DNA of 51,722 nt, from positions 1 to 51,722 of the forward strand of contig NZ_JAPKNM010000017.1 in NCBI RefSeq assembly GCF_026460985.1. Direction: 5' to 3'. The stretch is from Sphingomonas sp. Lineage in GTDB: Bacteria > Pseudomonadota > Alphaproteobacteria > Sphingomonadales > Sphingomonadaceae. The notes beneath the pieces are model-generated. The model was not told where the DNA came from. It saw nothing but the letters and a program-made list of their open reading frames with translations, and made no database searches. The position numbers and the translations under genes were made by a program. How positions within the stretch are numbered: position 1 is the first letter of the stretch; the number at the start of each line of letters is the position of its first letter. Positions 16,568-23,886 of this stretch are shown piece after piece.

Positions 16568-16790
16568 GCGCTTGCGTTACCGGATCGCCGCGCTCTTATA
16601 CAGAAATAATTCGGTCATGTAGCGCCGGTAGGCGCGGATTGTCCGACAAAGCGTTTGCGTACCCCGAGTGCCCACGATAGAGACTCGCGCTCTGCCGTAC
16701 CGACGCACCCAAGCGAAGGGCGGTCGAACTTGTGCGCGAAGCATCTGTGGCGCCCAGGGTCGCACAGGATTAGAGGAGTGACGTTGCCGA
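16568..16790. promoter_or_regulatory. divergent intergenic region upstream of tonB
   Basis: This 223-bp gap separates the minus-strand secreted protein and the plus-strand tonB operon and should contain both promoters. The tonB ribosome site is GAGGAG, about 13 bases before ATG 16791. I could not find a convincing -35/-10 pair or a Fur-box palindrome by eye, so iron control is neither supported nor excluded. Confidence 0.3.
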
Positions 16791-17459
16791 ATGGCTTACG
16801 CTGACCGGAATGTAAGTGGCAGCCGGTTCGTTGCGATTATCATAGTCGCAATCATCGTGGCTGGCATGGGATATGCCTTCGTCACGGGCTTGGCATACCA
16901 ATATATCAAAAAGAAAGCGGAAGAGCTGAAGACCTTCGAGGTCGAAGAGCCGCCGCCCCCGCCCGAGGAGGTTCCGCCGCCGCCGCCGCCGCCGGACAGC
17001 CCCGTGCCGCCGCCTCCGACTCAGGTCGTGACGCCGCCGGCTCAGGTGCAGGTCCAGGTGCCGTCGCCGCCGATGCAGACCACCGCGATCATTCCGCCGC
17101 CGCCGCCGATCACGCCGCCGGCACCGCCTGCGCCGCCTGCGCCTCCGGCTCCGCCGGCGATCAGCAAGGCCGCGGCCGCCAAGGGCAACCCCGCCTCGTG
17201 GGTCACCCAGGACGACTATCCGCCTGCCGCGCTTCGCGCCGAGCAGGAGGGTTCGGTCGGCATCTCGTTCAACGTGAACGCGCAGGGGCGCATCGAGAAT
17301 TGCTCGGTCACCTCGTCGTCCGGCGCATCGGTTCTCGACGAAGCGACCTGCCGTCTCGTCACCCGTCGCGGGCGATATTCGCCGGCGCTGGATGCCGCGG
17401 GCAATCCGATCCCGGGCGGGCGCAAGTCGCTCCGCTTCCGGTGGCAGATTGAAAAGTAA
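16791..17459 (+). CDS. tonB: energy transducer TonB
   Basis: TonB carries proton-motive energy from ExbB/ExbD in the inner membrane to TonB-dependent outer-membrane receptors. The 222-aa protein has one N-terminal membrane anchor (about residues 12-34, VAIIIVAIIVAGMGYAFVTG), a very proline-rich periplasmic spacer with glutamates (about 50-130), and a C-terminal TonB domain (about 140-222: DYPPAALRAEQEGSVGISFN onward). The C-terminal domain has a Cys pair (ENCSV and ATCRL) that could form a disulfide. It is followed by exbB and two exbD genes, the usual sphingomonad arrangement. Confidence 0.93.
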   Translation: MAYADRNVSGSRFVAIIIVAIIVAGMGYAFVTGLAYQYIKKKAEELKTFEVEEPPPPPEEVPPPPPPPDSPVPPPPTQVVTPPAQVQVQVPSPPMQTTAIIPPPPPITPPAPPAPPAPPAPPAISKAAAAKGNPASWVTQDDYPPAALRAEQEGSVGISFNVNAQGRIENCSVTSSSGASVLDEATCRLVTRRGRYSPALDAAGNPIPGGRKSLRFRWQIEK

Positions 17460-17519
17460 GGCGATCAAAGCGGCCGAAACGCCGCGCACACAGCAATTCT
17501 TGTAAGGGAATATTCGACA

Positions 17520-18320
17520 ATGCTCATGACCATTCTCGCCGCGGCGGCGCCCAAGGGCGACAACCCGTACGGCCTTGAAGCCGCTCTCCGCGAGGGCGGC
17601 CTGATCGCCCAGACCGTGTTCGGTATCCTGGTGCTGATGCTCTTCGTCTCGCTCTACATCCTGTTCACCAAGCTGTTCGAGCAGCAGAAGATCATCAACC
17701 AGTACAAGCGCGTTCGCTCGCAGTTCTGGACCGCGAACAGCCTGCGCGAAGGCGCGGCGAAGCTCGAGAAGAACTCGGCCTATCGCCAGATCGTCGACGA
17801 CGGCATCCAGGCGCAGGACCAGTACAAGGAACTGACCGATCCCATCGAAGCGCATGACTGGCTGCACGGCTCGCTCGCGCGTTCGGAAGCGTCGATCAAC
17901 TCGCAGCTCAACGGTGGCCTCGCGTTCCTCGCGACGACCGGCGCGACCGCACCGTTCATCGGTCTGTTCGGTACCGTGGTCGGCATCTACCGCGCGCTGA
18001 TCAAGATCGGTTCGGCCGGTCAGGCTTCGATCGACGCCGTCGCCGGCCCGGTCGGTGAAGCGTTGATCATGACCGCGCTCGGTCTGGTCGTCGCGGTTCC
18101 CGCCGTGCTCGCGTACAACTTCCTGCAGCGCCGCAACAAGGCGATCGCCGAGAACCTGAACGGCTTCTCGAACGACGTGCTCGGCTATCTCGCTTCGGAC
18201 GGCCGCGTCCGCCCGACCGCGAGCGCCGCTGCCAAGAAGGCGCCTGCCGCCGCCGCTGCCAAGCCGGCTGGCACCACCACGACCGCCGGCCAGGCGGGTG
18301 GTGCGCAGACCCGCGCGTAA
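17520..18320 (+). CDS. exbB: ExbB/TolQ/MotA-family proton channel protein
   Basis: ExbB forms the pentameric channel around ExbD that powers TonB. The 266-aa protein has a first membrane helix (about 34-55, VFGILVLMLFVSLYILFTKL), a cytoplasmic loop, and the paired helices with the conserved motif ATTGATAPFIGLFGTVVGIY and EALIMTALGLVVAVPAVLAY. The Thr residues in these helices are typical. A low-complexity Ala/Lys/Thr tail of about 30 residues is added at the C-terminus. The ATG at 17520 has AAGGGA about 10 bases upstream; a second ATG two codons later is possible. Confidence 0.95.
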   Translation: MLMTILAAAAPKGDNPYGLEAALREGGLIAQTVFGILVLMLFVSLYILFTKLFEQQKIINQYKRVRSQFWTANSLREGAAKLEKNSAYRQIVDDGIQAQDQYKELTDPIEAHDWLHGSLARSEASINSQLNGGLAFLATTGATAPFIGLFGTVVGIYRALIKIGSAGQASIDAVAGPVGEALIMTALGLVVAVPAVLAYNFLQRRNKAIAENLNGFSNDVLGYLASDGRVRPTASAAAKKAPAAAAAKPAGTTTTAGQAGGAQTRA

Positions 18321-18336
18321 AGCATAGTACAGGATT

Positions 18337-18382
18337 GGGTCGCACGCCTCGGCGTGCGACCCGGCTCCCGGGCTTTCCCGGG
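18337..18382 (+). promoter_or_regulatory. double intercistronic hairpin between exbB and exbD
   Basis: Two stems follow exbB: a 12-bp perfect stem GGGTCGCACGCC / GGCGTGCGACCC (18337-18348 and 18351-18362) and CCCGGG/CCCGGG around CTTT (18367-18382). There is no U-run, and the downstream exbD genes have no obvious promoter of their own, so partial termination or 3'-end stabilisation of the tonB-exbB message is more likely than full termination. Confidence 0.55.
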
Positions 18383-18409
18383 GGCAGATAAAGGATAGGA
18401 TAACGCCCA

Positions 18410-18889
18410 ATGGCGATGAGCGTAGGCGACGGCGGCGACGACGCACCGATGTCGGACATCAACACCACGCCTCTCGTGGACGTGATGCTGGTGCTCCTGA
18501 TCATCTTCCTGATCGCCGTTCCGGTGGTGATTCAGTCGATCGATCTGGCGCTTCCCAAAGTGCAGTTCGAACCGACCACGACCAAGCCCGAGAACGTGGC
18601 GCTTTCGATCACCGGTGCCGGTGGCCAGTGCCAGGTTTACTGGGGCATGACGCCGGTCTCGAGCAGGGAGCTGCTCGAAAAGGGCGTGGAGAAGCTGAAG
18701 AAGGAAATCGATCGCCAGGGCGGCCCCAACGCCGCAGGGCTCGAGCTTCCCGAGGTGCACATCCGCGGCGACGTCAACACCCCGTATCGCTGCATCGGCG
18801 GTACGATCTACACCATGCAGATGGCGGGCTTCGTGAAGGTCGGATTCATCTCCGAGCCGGAAGCCGGGTCCTCCGTAACCCGCCTGTGA
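18410..18889 (+). CDS. exbD: ExbD/TolR-family protein (first copy)
   Basis: This 159-aa biopolymer transport protein has a short cytoplasmic start, the membrane helix with the essential aspartate (NTTPLVDVMLVLLIIFLIAV), and a periplasmic domain (KPENVALSITGAGGQCQVYW, then GDVNTPYRCIGGTIYTMQMA and VGFISEPEA). Two periplasmic cysteines (GQCQ and YRCIG) distinguish it from the second copy. Together with exbB and the next gene it forms the stator complex for TonB. It starts 89 bp after exbB, beyond the hairpins. Confidence 0.94.
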   Translation: MAMSVGDGGDDAPMSDINTTPLVDVMLVLLIIFLIAVPVVIQSIDLALPKVQFEPTTTKPENVALSITGAGGQCQVYWGMTPVSSRELLEKGVEKLKKEIDRQGGPNAAGLELPEVHIRGDVNTPYRCIGGTIYTMQMAGFVKVGFISEPEAGSSVTRL

Positions 18890-18915
18890 CGCGCCCCGTT
18901 TAAGGAGTTTTCGAA

Positions 18916-19341
18916 ATGGCAATGAGCGCGGGCCGCGACGATGGCGAGCCGATGATGGAAATGAACACGACGCCGTTGATCGACGTCATGCTCGTGCTCC
19001 TCATCATGTTCATCATCACCATCCCGATCCAGACCCACGCGGTGAAGGTCGACCTGCCGCAGAACAGCCCGAACTCGGCGCCTCCGGTGGAGCCGCAGAA
19101 GAACAAGCTGTACATCGATGCGAACGGCAATCTGTTCTGGAACAGCGTCCAGATCGACGACCTGACGCTGCGTCAGTATCTGGACGCGTCGCTTCAGCAG
19201 GATCCGGAGCCGGAACTGCACTTCCAGCCCGATCCGCAGGCCCGTTACGACGTGGTCGACCGGGTTCTCGCGATCGTGAAGCGCGCGAATGTGACCAAGC
19301 TCGGCTTCGTCGGCAACGAGCAGTATCGCAACGACTTCTGA
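18916..19341 (+). CDS. exbD: ExbD/TolR-family protein (second copy)
   Basis: The 141-aa product repeats the ExbD layout: MMEMNTTPLIDVMLVLLIMF with the membrane aspartate, then a periplasmic domain (NKLYIDANGNLFWNSVQIDD, RYDVVDRVLAIVKRANVTKL). It has no cysteines. It follows the first exbD by 26 bp with a GGAG ribosome site and is followed by a strong terminator. The two ExbDs differ enough to be distinct partners; ExbD is active as a dimer, so heterodimers are possible. Confidence 0.94.
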   Translation: MAMSAGRDDGEPMMEMNTTPLIDVMLVLLIMFIITIPIQTHAVKVDLPQNSPNSAPPVEPQKNKLYIDANGNLFWNSVQIDDLTLRQYLDASLQQDPEPELHFQPDPQARYDVVDRVLAIVKRANVTKLGFVGNEQYRNDF

Positions 19342-19380
19342 TCCGGCCGCGCGCAAGCGCAGCCGCATGAACTTCGGCAA

Positions 19381-19409
19381 GGCGGTCCTTCGGGGCCGCC
19401 TTTCTTTTT
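19381..19409 (+). terminator. Rho-independent terminator of the tonB-exbB-exbD-exbD operon
   Basis: GGCGGTCC-TTCG-GGGCCGCC (19381-19400) forms an 8-bp stem with a stable UUCG tetraloop followed directly by TTTCTTTTT. It starts 39 bp after the second exbD stop. This is the clearest intrinsic terminator in the window. Confidence 0.93.
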
Positions 19410-19447
19410 GCGCTTGCAATGAACGCACTTGCTGGAATGCAACGAAA

Positions 19448-19487
19448 GTGTCACACAAGAGTCATTAAGATGTCACGGAAGAGTCAC
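19448..19487 (+). promoter_or_regulatory. four-repeat Pho-box array (predicted PhoB binding)
   Basis: Four heptamers in direct orientation recur with an exact 11-bp period: GTGTCAC (19448), GAGTCAT (19459), ATGTCAC (19470) and GAGTCAC (19481). The spacers are acaa, taag and ggaa. The classical Pho box is two 7-bp repeats (CTGTCAT) with a 4-bp spacer, so this is the equivalent of two tandem boxes. It lies 28 bp before the start codon of the gene at 19516 and right after the tonB operon terminator. The -10 would fall near 19497-19503. Confidence 0.75.
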
Positions 19488-19515
19488 CGTGACGCAATGA
19501 TTCTTGGAGGGTGCC

Positions 19516-19869
19516 ATGCGTTTTGGTCTTGTTATCCTCGCCGCCGCACCCCTGGTCGCGGCATTCCCGGCCCAGGCGCAGGACAGCGCCGTCGCCAGCA
19601 CGCAGATCGTGCAGGGCGACTACGCCGCCGCCGAGTCGAAGCTTCTCGCCGAGTTGCGCATCTATCCCGGGCGCCCCGAGCTGCTGCTCAACCTCGCCGC
19701 GGTCTATGCCAAGACCGGCCGGGCGAGCGAGGCGCGCGCGCTCTACACCAAGGTGCTCAGCAAGGACGACGTGCTGATGGACATCAGCGCCGAGCAGACC
19801 GCGGGCTCGCACATGATCGCGCAGCGCGGCCTGCGCCGGCTCGACACGGTGCAGTTCAGCGCGCGCTGA
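19516..19869 (+). CDS. small secreted TPR-like protein, predicted phosphate-regulated
   Basis: The 117-aa protein has a signal peptide (MRFGLVILAAAPLVAAFPAQAQ) and a mature part with two tetratricopeptide-like helical pairs: VQGDYAAAESKLLAELRIYP, then PELLLNLAAVYAKTGRASEA and ALYTKVLSKDDVL. It is probably periplasmic and could mediate protein contacts. GGAGG lies 5 bases before ATG 19516, which decides this start over an ATG 4 codons upstream. The Pho-box array directly upstream predicts induction under phosphate limitation. Its stop abuts the stop of the convergent membrane gene with no spacing. Confidence 0.8.
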   Translation: MRFGLVILAAAPLVAAFPAQAQDSAVASTQIVQGDYAAAESKLLAELRIYPGRPELLLNLAAVYAKTGRASEARALYTKVLSKDDVLMDISAEQTAGSHMIAQRGLRRLDTVQFSAR

Positions 19870-20307
19870 TCAGGTCAGGATGAGTCCGGCGCCTGCCACG
19901 GCGACGAGCACGACATAGGGCAAAGCCACGAAGGGCTGGACGAAAATGGCGGCCAGGCTGGCCGCCCGGCGATAGTGGAGCCAGGACTGGCTCCACGTCG
20001 CGTAGATCTGGAAAGGCGCGATCACCGGCTCGGCCGGCTCAGCGCGGAACCACGCCTCGAGCTGGTCGATCCGTGCGACCAGGCAATACTGGAAGCTCTT
20101 CCAGATCGCCTCCAGCAACCATAGCGACAGCGCCACTGCGATCGTCGCGACGAGGATCGCGTCGCTCGCTTCCTTGAGCCCAGCCGCCACGCCTGCGCCG
20201 AGCAGCGGCCCGGCGATCGCCTTCAGCGACAGAGCGCGCTTGTCATAATCCTCGTAGAAGGTCTGGAGCAGCAGATATTCGGCGCGGAGATCGTCGCTGC
20301 TCGCCAT
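19870..20307 (-). CDS. hypothetical membrane protein (145 aa)
   Basis: The protein starts with a charged, acidic cytoplasmic segment (MASSDDLRAEYLLLQTFYED) and has hydrophobic stretches around AGPLLGAGVAAG (weak), AILVATIAVALSLWLLEAIW and FVQPFVALPYVVLVAVAGAG. Two firm membrane helices are separated by an aromatic, cytosol-like loop. No family is recognised. It sits 10 bp downstream of dcd on the same strand and so is probably co-transcribed with it. Confidence 0.75.
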   Translation of the reverse strand: MASSDDLRAEYLLLQTFYEDYDKRALSLKAIAGPLLGAGVAAGLKEASDAILVATIAVALSLWLLEAIWKSFQYCLVARIDQLEAWFRAEPAEPVIAPFQIYATWSQSWLHYRRAASLAAIFVQPFVALPYVVLVAVAGAGLILT

Positions 20308-20317
20308 CGCCCGCGCC

Positions 20318-20872
20318 TCAGAGCCTCGGCAGCGTCACGCCGCGCTGGCCCATATATTTGCCCGCGCGATCGGCATAGCTGGTCTCGCAGGGCTGATCGC
20401 CCTTGAGGAACAGGAACTGGCACGCGCCCTCATTGGCGTAGATCTTGGCGGGCAGCGGCGTCGTGTTCGAGAATTCGAGCGTGACATGGCCCTCCCATTC
20501 GGGTTCGAGCGGGGTCACGTTCACGATGATCCCGCAGCGCGCATAGGTCGACTTGCCGAGGCAGATGACAAGCGTGTCGCGCGGGATGCGGAAATATTCG
20601 ACCGTGCGGGCCAGCGCGAAACTGTTGGGCGGGATGATGCACACGTCGGTCTTGCGGTCGACGAAGCTGTTCGCGGCGAAATCCTTGGGATCGACCACCG
20701 CCGAATCGACATTGGTGAAGATCTTGAACTCGTCGGCGACGCGCGCGTCATAGCCGTAGGAGGACAGGCCGTAGCTGATGCAGCCCTCGCGCCGCTGCGC
20801 TTCGACGAACGGCTCGATCATGCCGTTGGCGAGGGCCTGTTCGCGAATCCAGCGGTCGGAAAGAATGCTCAT
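20318..20872 (-). CDS. dcd: dCTP deaminase
   Basis: Dcd deaminates dCTP to dUTP, feeding dTMP synthesis. The 184-aa protein is full length and shows the family blocks: [28 protein letters not shown]-like [15 protein letters not shown], the active-site region [19 protein letters not shown] with the catalytic Glu in [12 protein letters not shown], and [10 protein letters not shown] at the C-terminus. The ATG at 20872 is used because MSILSDRWI is the conserved family start; the longer upstream frame is not homologous. The membrane protein gene follows 10 bp downstream. Confidence 0.97.
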   Translation of the reverse strand: MSILSDRWIREQALANGMIEPFVEAQRREGCISYGLSSYGYDARVADEFKIFTNVDSAVVDPKDFAANSFVDRKTDVCIIPPNSFALARTVEYFRIPRDTLVICLGKSTYARCGIIVNVTPLEPEWEGHVTLEFSNTTPLPAKIYANEGACQFLFLKGDQPCETSYADRAGKYMGQRGVTLPRL

Positions 20873-21072
20873 GAATCCCCCTGAGGTCTGAGTCCGTTTC
20901 GCCGGAAGCGCGCGGCGGAGCAAGCCGCTTGATGGCTGAAGGGCGTCCATCGCACGCAGCCGCTCCCTTCGGCGTCGTCGACGAGAATGAGGTGCCCGTC
21001 GCTGGGGCGCTGGATCGAAGGCGGTGCGTGGCCGCAAACGTGCAGTGATCGAACCTGAAGAGTGACGAACCC

Positions 21073-21723
21073 ATGCGAACACAGATCCTTGCGGCCCTGT
21101 TGTTGGCGGTGGCTTCCGCCGCGCACGCGCAATCCTATCCACCGGGCTGGGGCGATTCCACGCAGCTTCCGACCGGCACGCCATGGATACCCCCGGCCGG
21201 CATCGTCGTCGAAAAGCAGATCATGCCCTACAACATGTTCGACGAAGATGATTGCAAGGAAGAGGGCGCAAAGTCCGCCAGGCCTCTAATCGGTCATGGC
21301 GGGATGGTTCAGATCTGCATGGTCATTCGAAACACGAACCCGCGAGGGAGAGGGGATGAAGGCATCATCGATGTCATCATTCCTGCAGGGCTGATCGTGA
21401 TTTCCGAAAGATCGAGCGACCAGCACGGGATTCTTCTGGTCAAGCAAGTGGTGCAGGTGCGGCCGGGCCAAAAGGTGCAATTGCCCATGTCCCTGATCTG
21501 CATGAACAGCAGCAAGGATCACACCAGTCTGGAAAGCCGCTACCGGTTGGGTCCGATCACCGATCATCCCGAGGCCAGGAAGCTGATCGCATTCCTGGCC
21601 GACAAGAGAGTGCCGGTGAACAACGCGGCAGGAAGCTCAGGCGTTGGGCGCATCCAGCGAGGAAAGCCGATCGATCAGCTGACCTACGATACGATGGCCA
21701 GCGAGCTGGAAAGGGACTTGTGA
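21073..21723 (+). CDS. secreted hypothetical protein (216 aa)
   Basis: A signal peptide ([20 protein letters not shown]) is followed by a mature domain with four cysteines (DDCKEEG, QICMVIR, SLICMNS) and strand-rich segments such as [20 protein letters not shown] and [20 protein letters not shown]. The latter look like an immunoglobulin-like beta-sandwich. I do not recognise a family. The base composition is a little lower in GC than its neighbours in the middle (around 21240-21520), which could mean more recent acquisition. It converges closely with the esterase gene (13 bp). Confidence 0.75.
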   Translation: MRTQILAALLLAVASAAHAQSYPPGWGDSTQLPTGTPWIPPAGIVVEKQIMPYNMFDEDDCKEEGAKSARPLIGHGGMVQICMVIRNTNPRGRGDEGIIDVIIPAGLIVISERSSDQHGILLVKQVVQVRPGQKVQLPMSLICMNSSKDHTSLESRYRLGPITDHPEARKLIAFLADKRVPVNNAAGSSGVGRIQRGKPIDQLTYDTMASELERDL

Positions 21724-21736
21724 ACCTCGCTCCTGT

Positions 21737-23695
21737 CTAACGGACCGGCAGCTCGAACGGCGTCGCGGGGAGGCCGGTGCCGTCGTAGAGGTTGCAGATC
21801 GGGCTGTCGCCCCAGCAGAAGCGCACTCGGTCCGCGGCGCCGGTGCCGACCGTGACCAGCACGTCGTTCCCCGAAAGCGTCGCGCTGGCGAAGCGGCAGC
21901 TTCCGGGCGCGGCGCCGCAGAGCTCGAAGCCGATCGGCTGCGCGGCGCTATAGGCCACCAGCCCCTTGTCGGCGCCGGTGAAGCGGACGCGCACGACCGC
22001 GCCTTCGTAGCGTGCCTCGACCGGCCAGGGACCCGAGGGCGAGGCCTTGCCGCCATAGGTCAGCGCCTCGGCGCCGCGGGCGAGGCGATGGCCGACGTCC
22101 GCCTTGTTGGCGGGATGGATGTCGACGACGTCGCCGATATCGACCGTGACCGCGAGCGCGGCATGGGCGTCGGCGGCGACGGCGCGGCGCTGCTCGTCGC
22201 GGATCTGCGCGAAGCCGCTCTCGACGGGCTTGGGTACGCGCGGGCCCCAGCCCGAGAGTTGGGCGACGAGGAAGGGCAGGTCGGCCTTGCCGAATTGGCC
22301 GCGCCAGGCCGTCATCATGCTGCCGAGCTTGCCGGCATAGCCGCCGGGCGAACCCGCATTGGCCTCGCCCTGATACCAGGCTGCGCCCCGCAGGCCATAA
22401 GGCCCGATCGGCGCGATCATCGCATTGTAGATGCCCGAAAAGCCCGCGATAGCTTCCCAGGGCGCGTGCGGCGGATCGCCGACCCCGGCAGGTGCGCGGC
22501 GCCAGCGCCAGCCCTCGGGCCCGGCAAGGGGCACGCTGGTGCCGTCGGCGAAGCGTATCGCGCGCTGATCGGCGGTGCCGGTGAGACCGCCTTCGCCCCA
22601 GGTGTCGAGCACGCCCACCGCGATGACGTTCCGGCCCGCCTTGAGCGTGCCCGGTGCCAGCGGATAGAGCCGCGGCACGCCCCAGGCATAAGTGACGCCC
22701 ACCGGCACGCCGTTGACGAAGCTCGCGTCCATGTCGTCGGCGGGGCTGAGCGCGAGCGTGGCGCCCTTGGCGGCCTGCTCGGGCGTCAGCGTCACTTCGG
22801 TGCGGTACCAGAGCATGCCGTTATATTCGGCGAGATCGGCGACGCCCCATTTCTCCCACGGGTCGAACGAGGGCAGGGGCTGCCAGTCGCCCGGCGCCTC
22901 CGCCTGCCAGGGCTCGGCGCCCGCCGCGTCTCCCGACCTGCCGCGATACCAGGCCATCCAGCGCTCGCCGAAGAGTCGGCTCGCCTGCGCGGGATCGGTG
23001 CGAAAGGTACGGAGCAGCGCGAGGTCCTGTGCCGCCGTCGGATCCTTGGCGAGCGCGCTCTCGGGCCGCCACGCATCGATCGCGGTGCCGCCCCAGGTGG
23101 CGTCGATCAGTCCCATCGGCACCTTCTGCGAGGCGCGCAGGTCGCGGGCCATGAAATAGCAGGCGGCGGAGAATTCGCGGATCGTGTCGGGCGTCGTCCG
23201 CTGCCACTGGACCGGCGTGGCGAACTGGCGCTCGGGGTTGAGGCTGGTCTTCTTCTCGACCGTCATCAGCCGCAGGTCGGGATCGTTCGCCTTGCCGATC
23301 TCGCCCGCCGCGCCGAGCACGCCGCTGACCGGATATTCCATGTTCGACTGGCCCGAGCAGAGCCAGACGTCGCCGACCATGATATCCTCGGCGCGCGCGC
23401 TCTTGCCGCCGCGCGTGGCGACGGCCAGCGTGTAGGGGCCGCCCGCGGGCATCGCCGGAAGGTCGGCGCGCCAATGCCCGTCCTTGCCGGCGCGCGTCTG
23501 CACCTTCCTGTTCCCCAGCGTCACTTCGATCCGTTCGCCCGCCGGCGCGTCGCCCCAGACCGCGATCGGCCGATCGCGCTGGAGGACGCCATGATCCTGG
23601 AACATCGGATGGAGCAGAGGCGCCGCCTCCTGCGCGGCTGCGGGCGCGGCGAACAGGATCGGCAGCGCGAGCGCGCTCCGGGACAACGTCTTCAT
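21737..23695 (-). CDS. sialate O-acetylesterase-like SGNH esterase
   Basis: This 652-aa exported enzyme (signal MKTLSRSALALPILFAAPAA) fits the family that removes 9-O-acetyl groups from sialic acids or acetyl groups from plant glycans. It has an N-terminal Ig-like domain (QDHGVLQRDRPIAVWGDAPA), the serine block WLCSGQSNMEYPV, an inserted galactose-binding-like domain (about 270-430, with WGVADLAEYNGMLWYRTEVT), the block GAAWYQGEANAG, and the catalytic DxxH block near DIHPANKADVGHRLA. GGAGATGCC precedes ATG 23695. No sialic-acid catabolism genes are nearby, so the true substrate is probably a plant-derived acetylated glycan (inference). Confidence 0.9.
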   Translation of the reverse strand: MKTLSRSALALPILFAAPAAAQEAAPLLHPMFQDHGVLQRDRPIAVWGDAPAGERIEVTLGNRKVQTRAGKDGHWRADLPAMPAGGPYTLAVATRGGKSARAEDIMVGDVWLCSGQSNMEYPVSGVLGAAGEIGKANDPDLRLMTVEKKTSLNPERQFATPVQWQRTTPDTIREFSAACYFMARDLRASQKVPMGLIDATWGGTAIDAWRPESALAKDPTAAQDLALLRTFRTDPAQASRLFGERWMAWYRGRSGDAAGAEPWQAEAPGDWQPLPSFDPWEKWGVADLAEYNGMLWYRTEVTLTPEQAAKGATLALSPADDMDASFVNGVPVGVTYAWGVPRLYPLAPGTLKAGRNVIAVGVLDTWGEGGLTGTADQRAIRFADGTSVPLAGPEGWRWRRAPAGVGDPPHAPWEAIAGFSGIYNAMIAPIGPYGLRGAAWYQGEANAGSPGGYAGKLGSMMTAWRGQFGKADLPFLVAQLSGWGPRVPKPVESGFAQIRDEQRRAVAADAHAALAVTVDIGDVVDIHPANKADVGHRLARGAEALTYGGKASPSGPWPVEARYEGAVVRVRFTGADKGLVAYSAAQPIGFELCGAAPGSCRFASATLSGNDVLVTVGTGAADRVRFCWGDSPICNLYDGTGLPATPFELPVR

Positions 23696-23886
23696 GGCAT
23701 CTCCTCCGTTAGCGTTACCAAGCACGGGAGCGAAGGAATTGGCAAGCCGGCTCGGCCTGGCTCCCTGTCGGGGCAGAACCGATCGCAAGCACGGCGGACT
23801 TGGTCGCGAGGTCAGCGGTGAGCGTCGCCCCGGGTGATAGTGAGCGCCACGGCAATGGGCGCGTTCGGCGCCGGAGAAGGCGCGTG

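Noticed and set aside
16568..16790. Fur box upstream of tonB
   Set aside because: No GATAATGAT-like or 7-1-7 inverted repeat could be found by eye, so iron control is not claimed.
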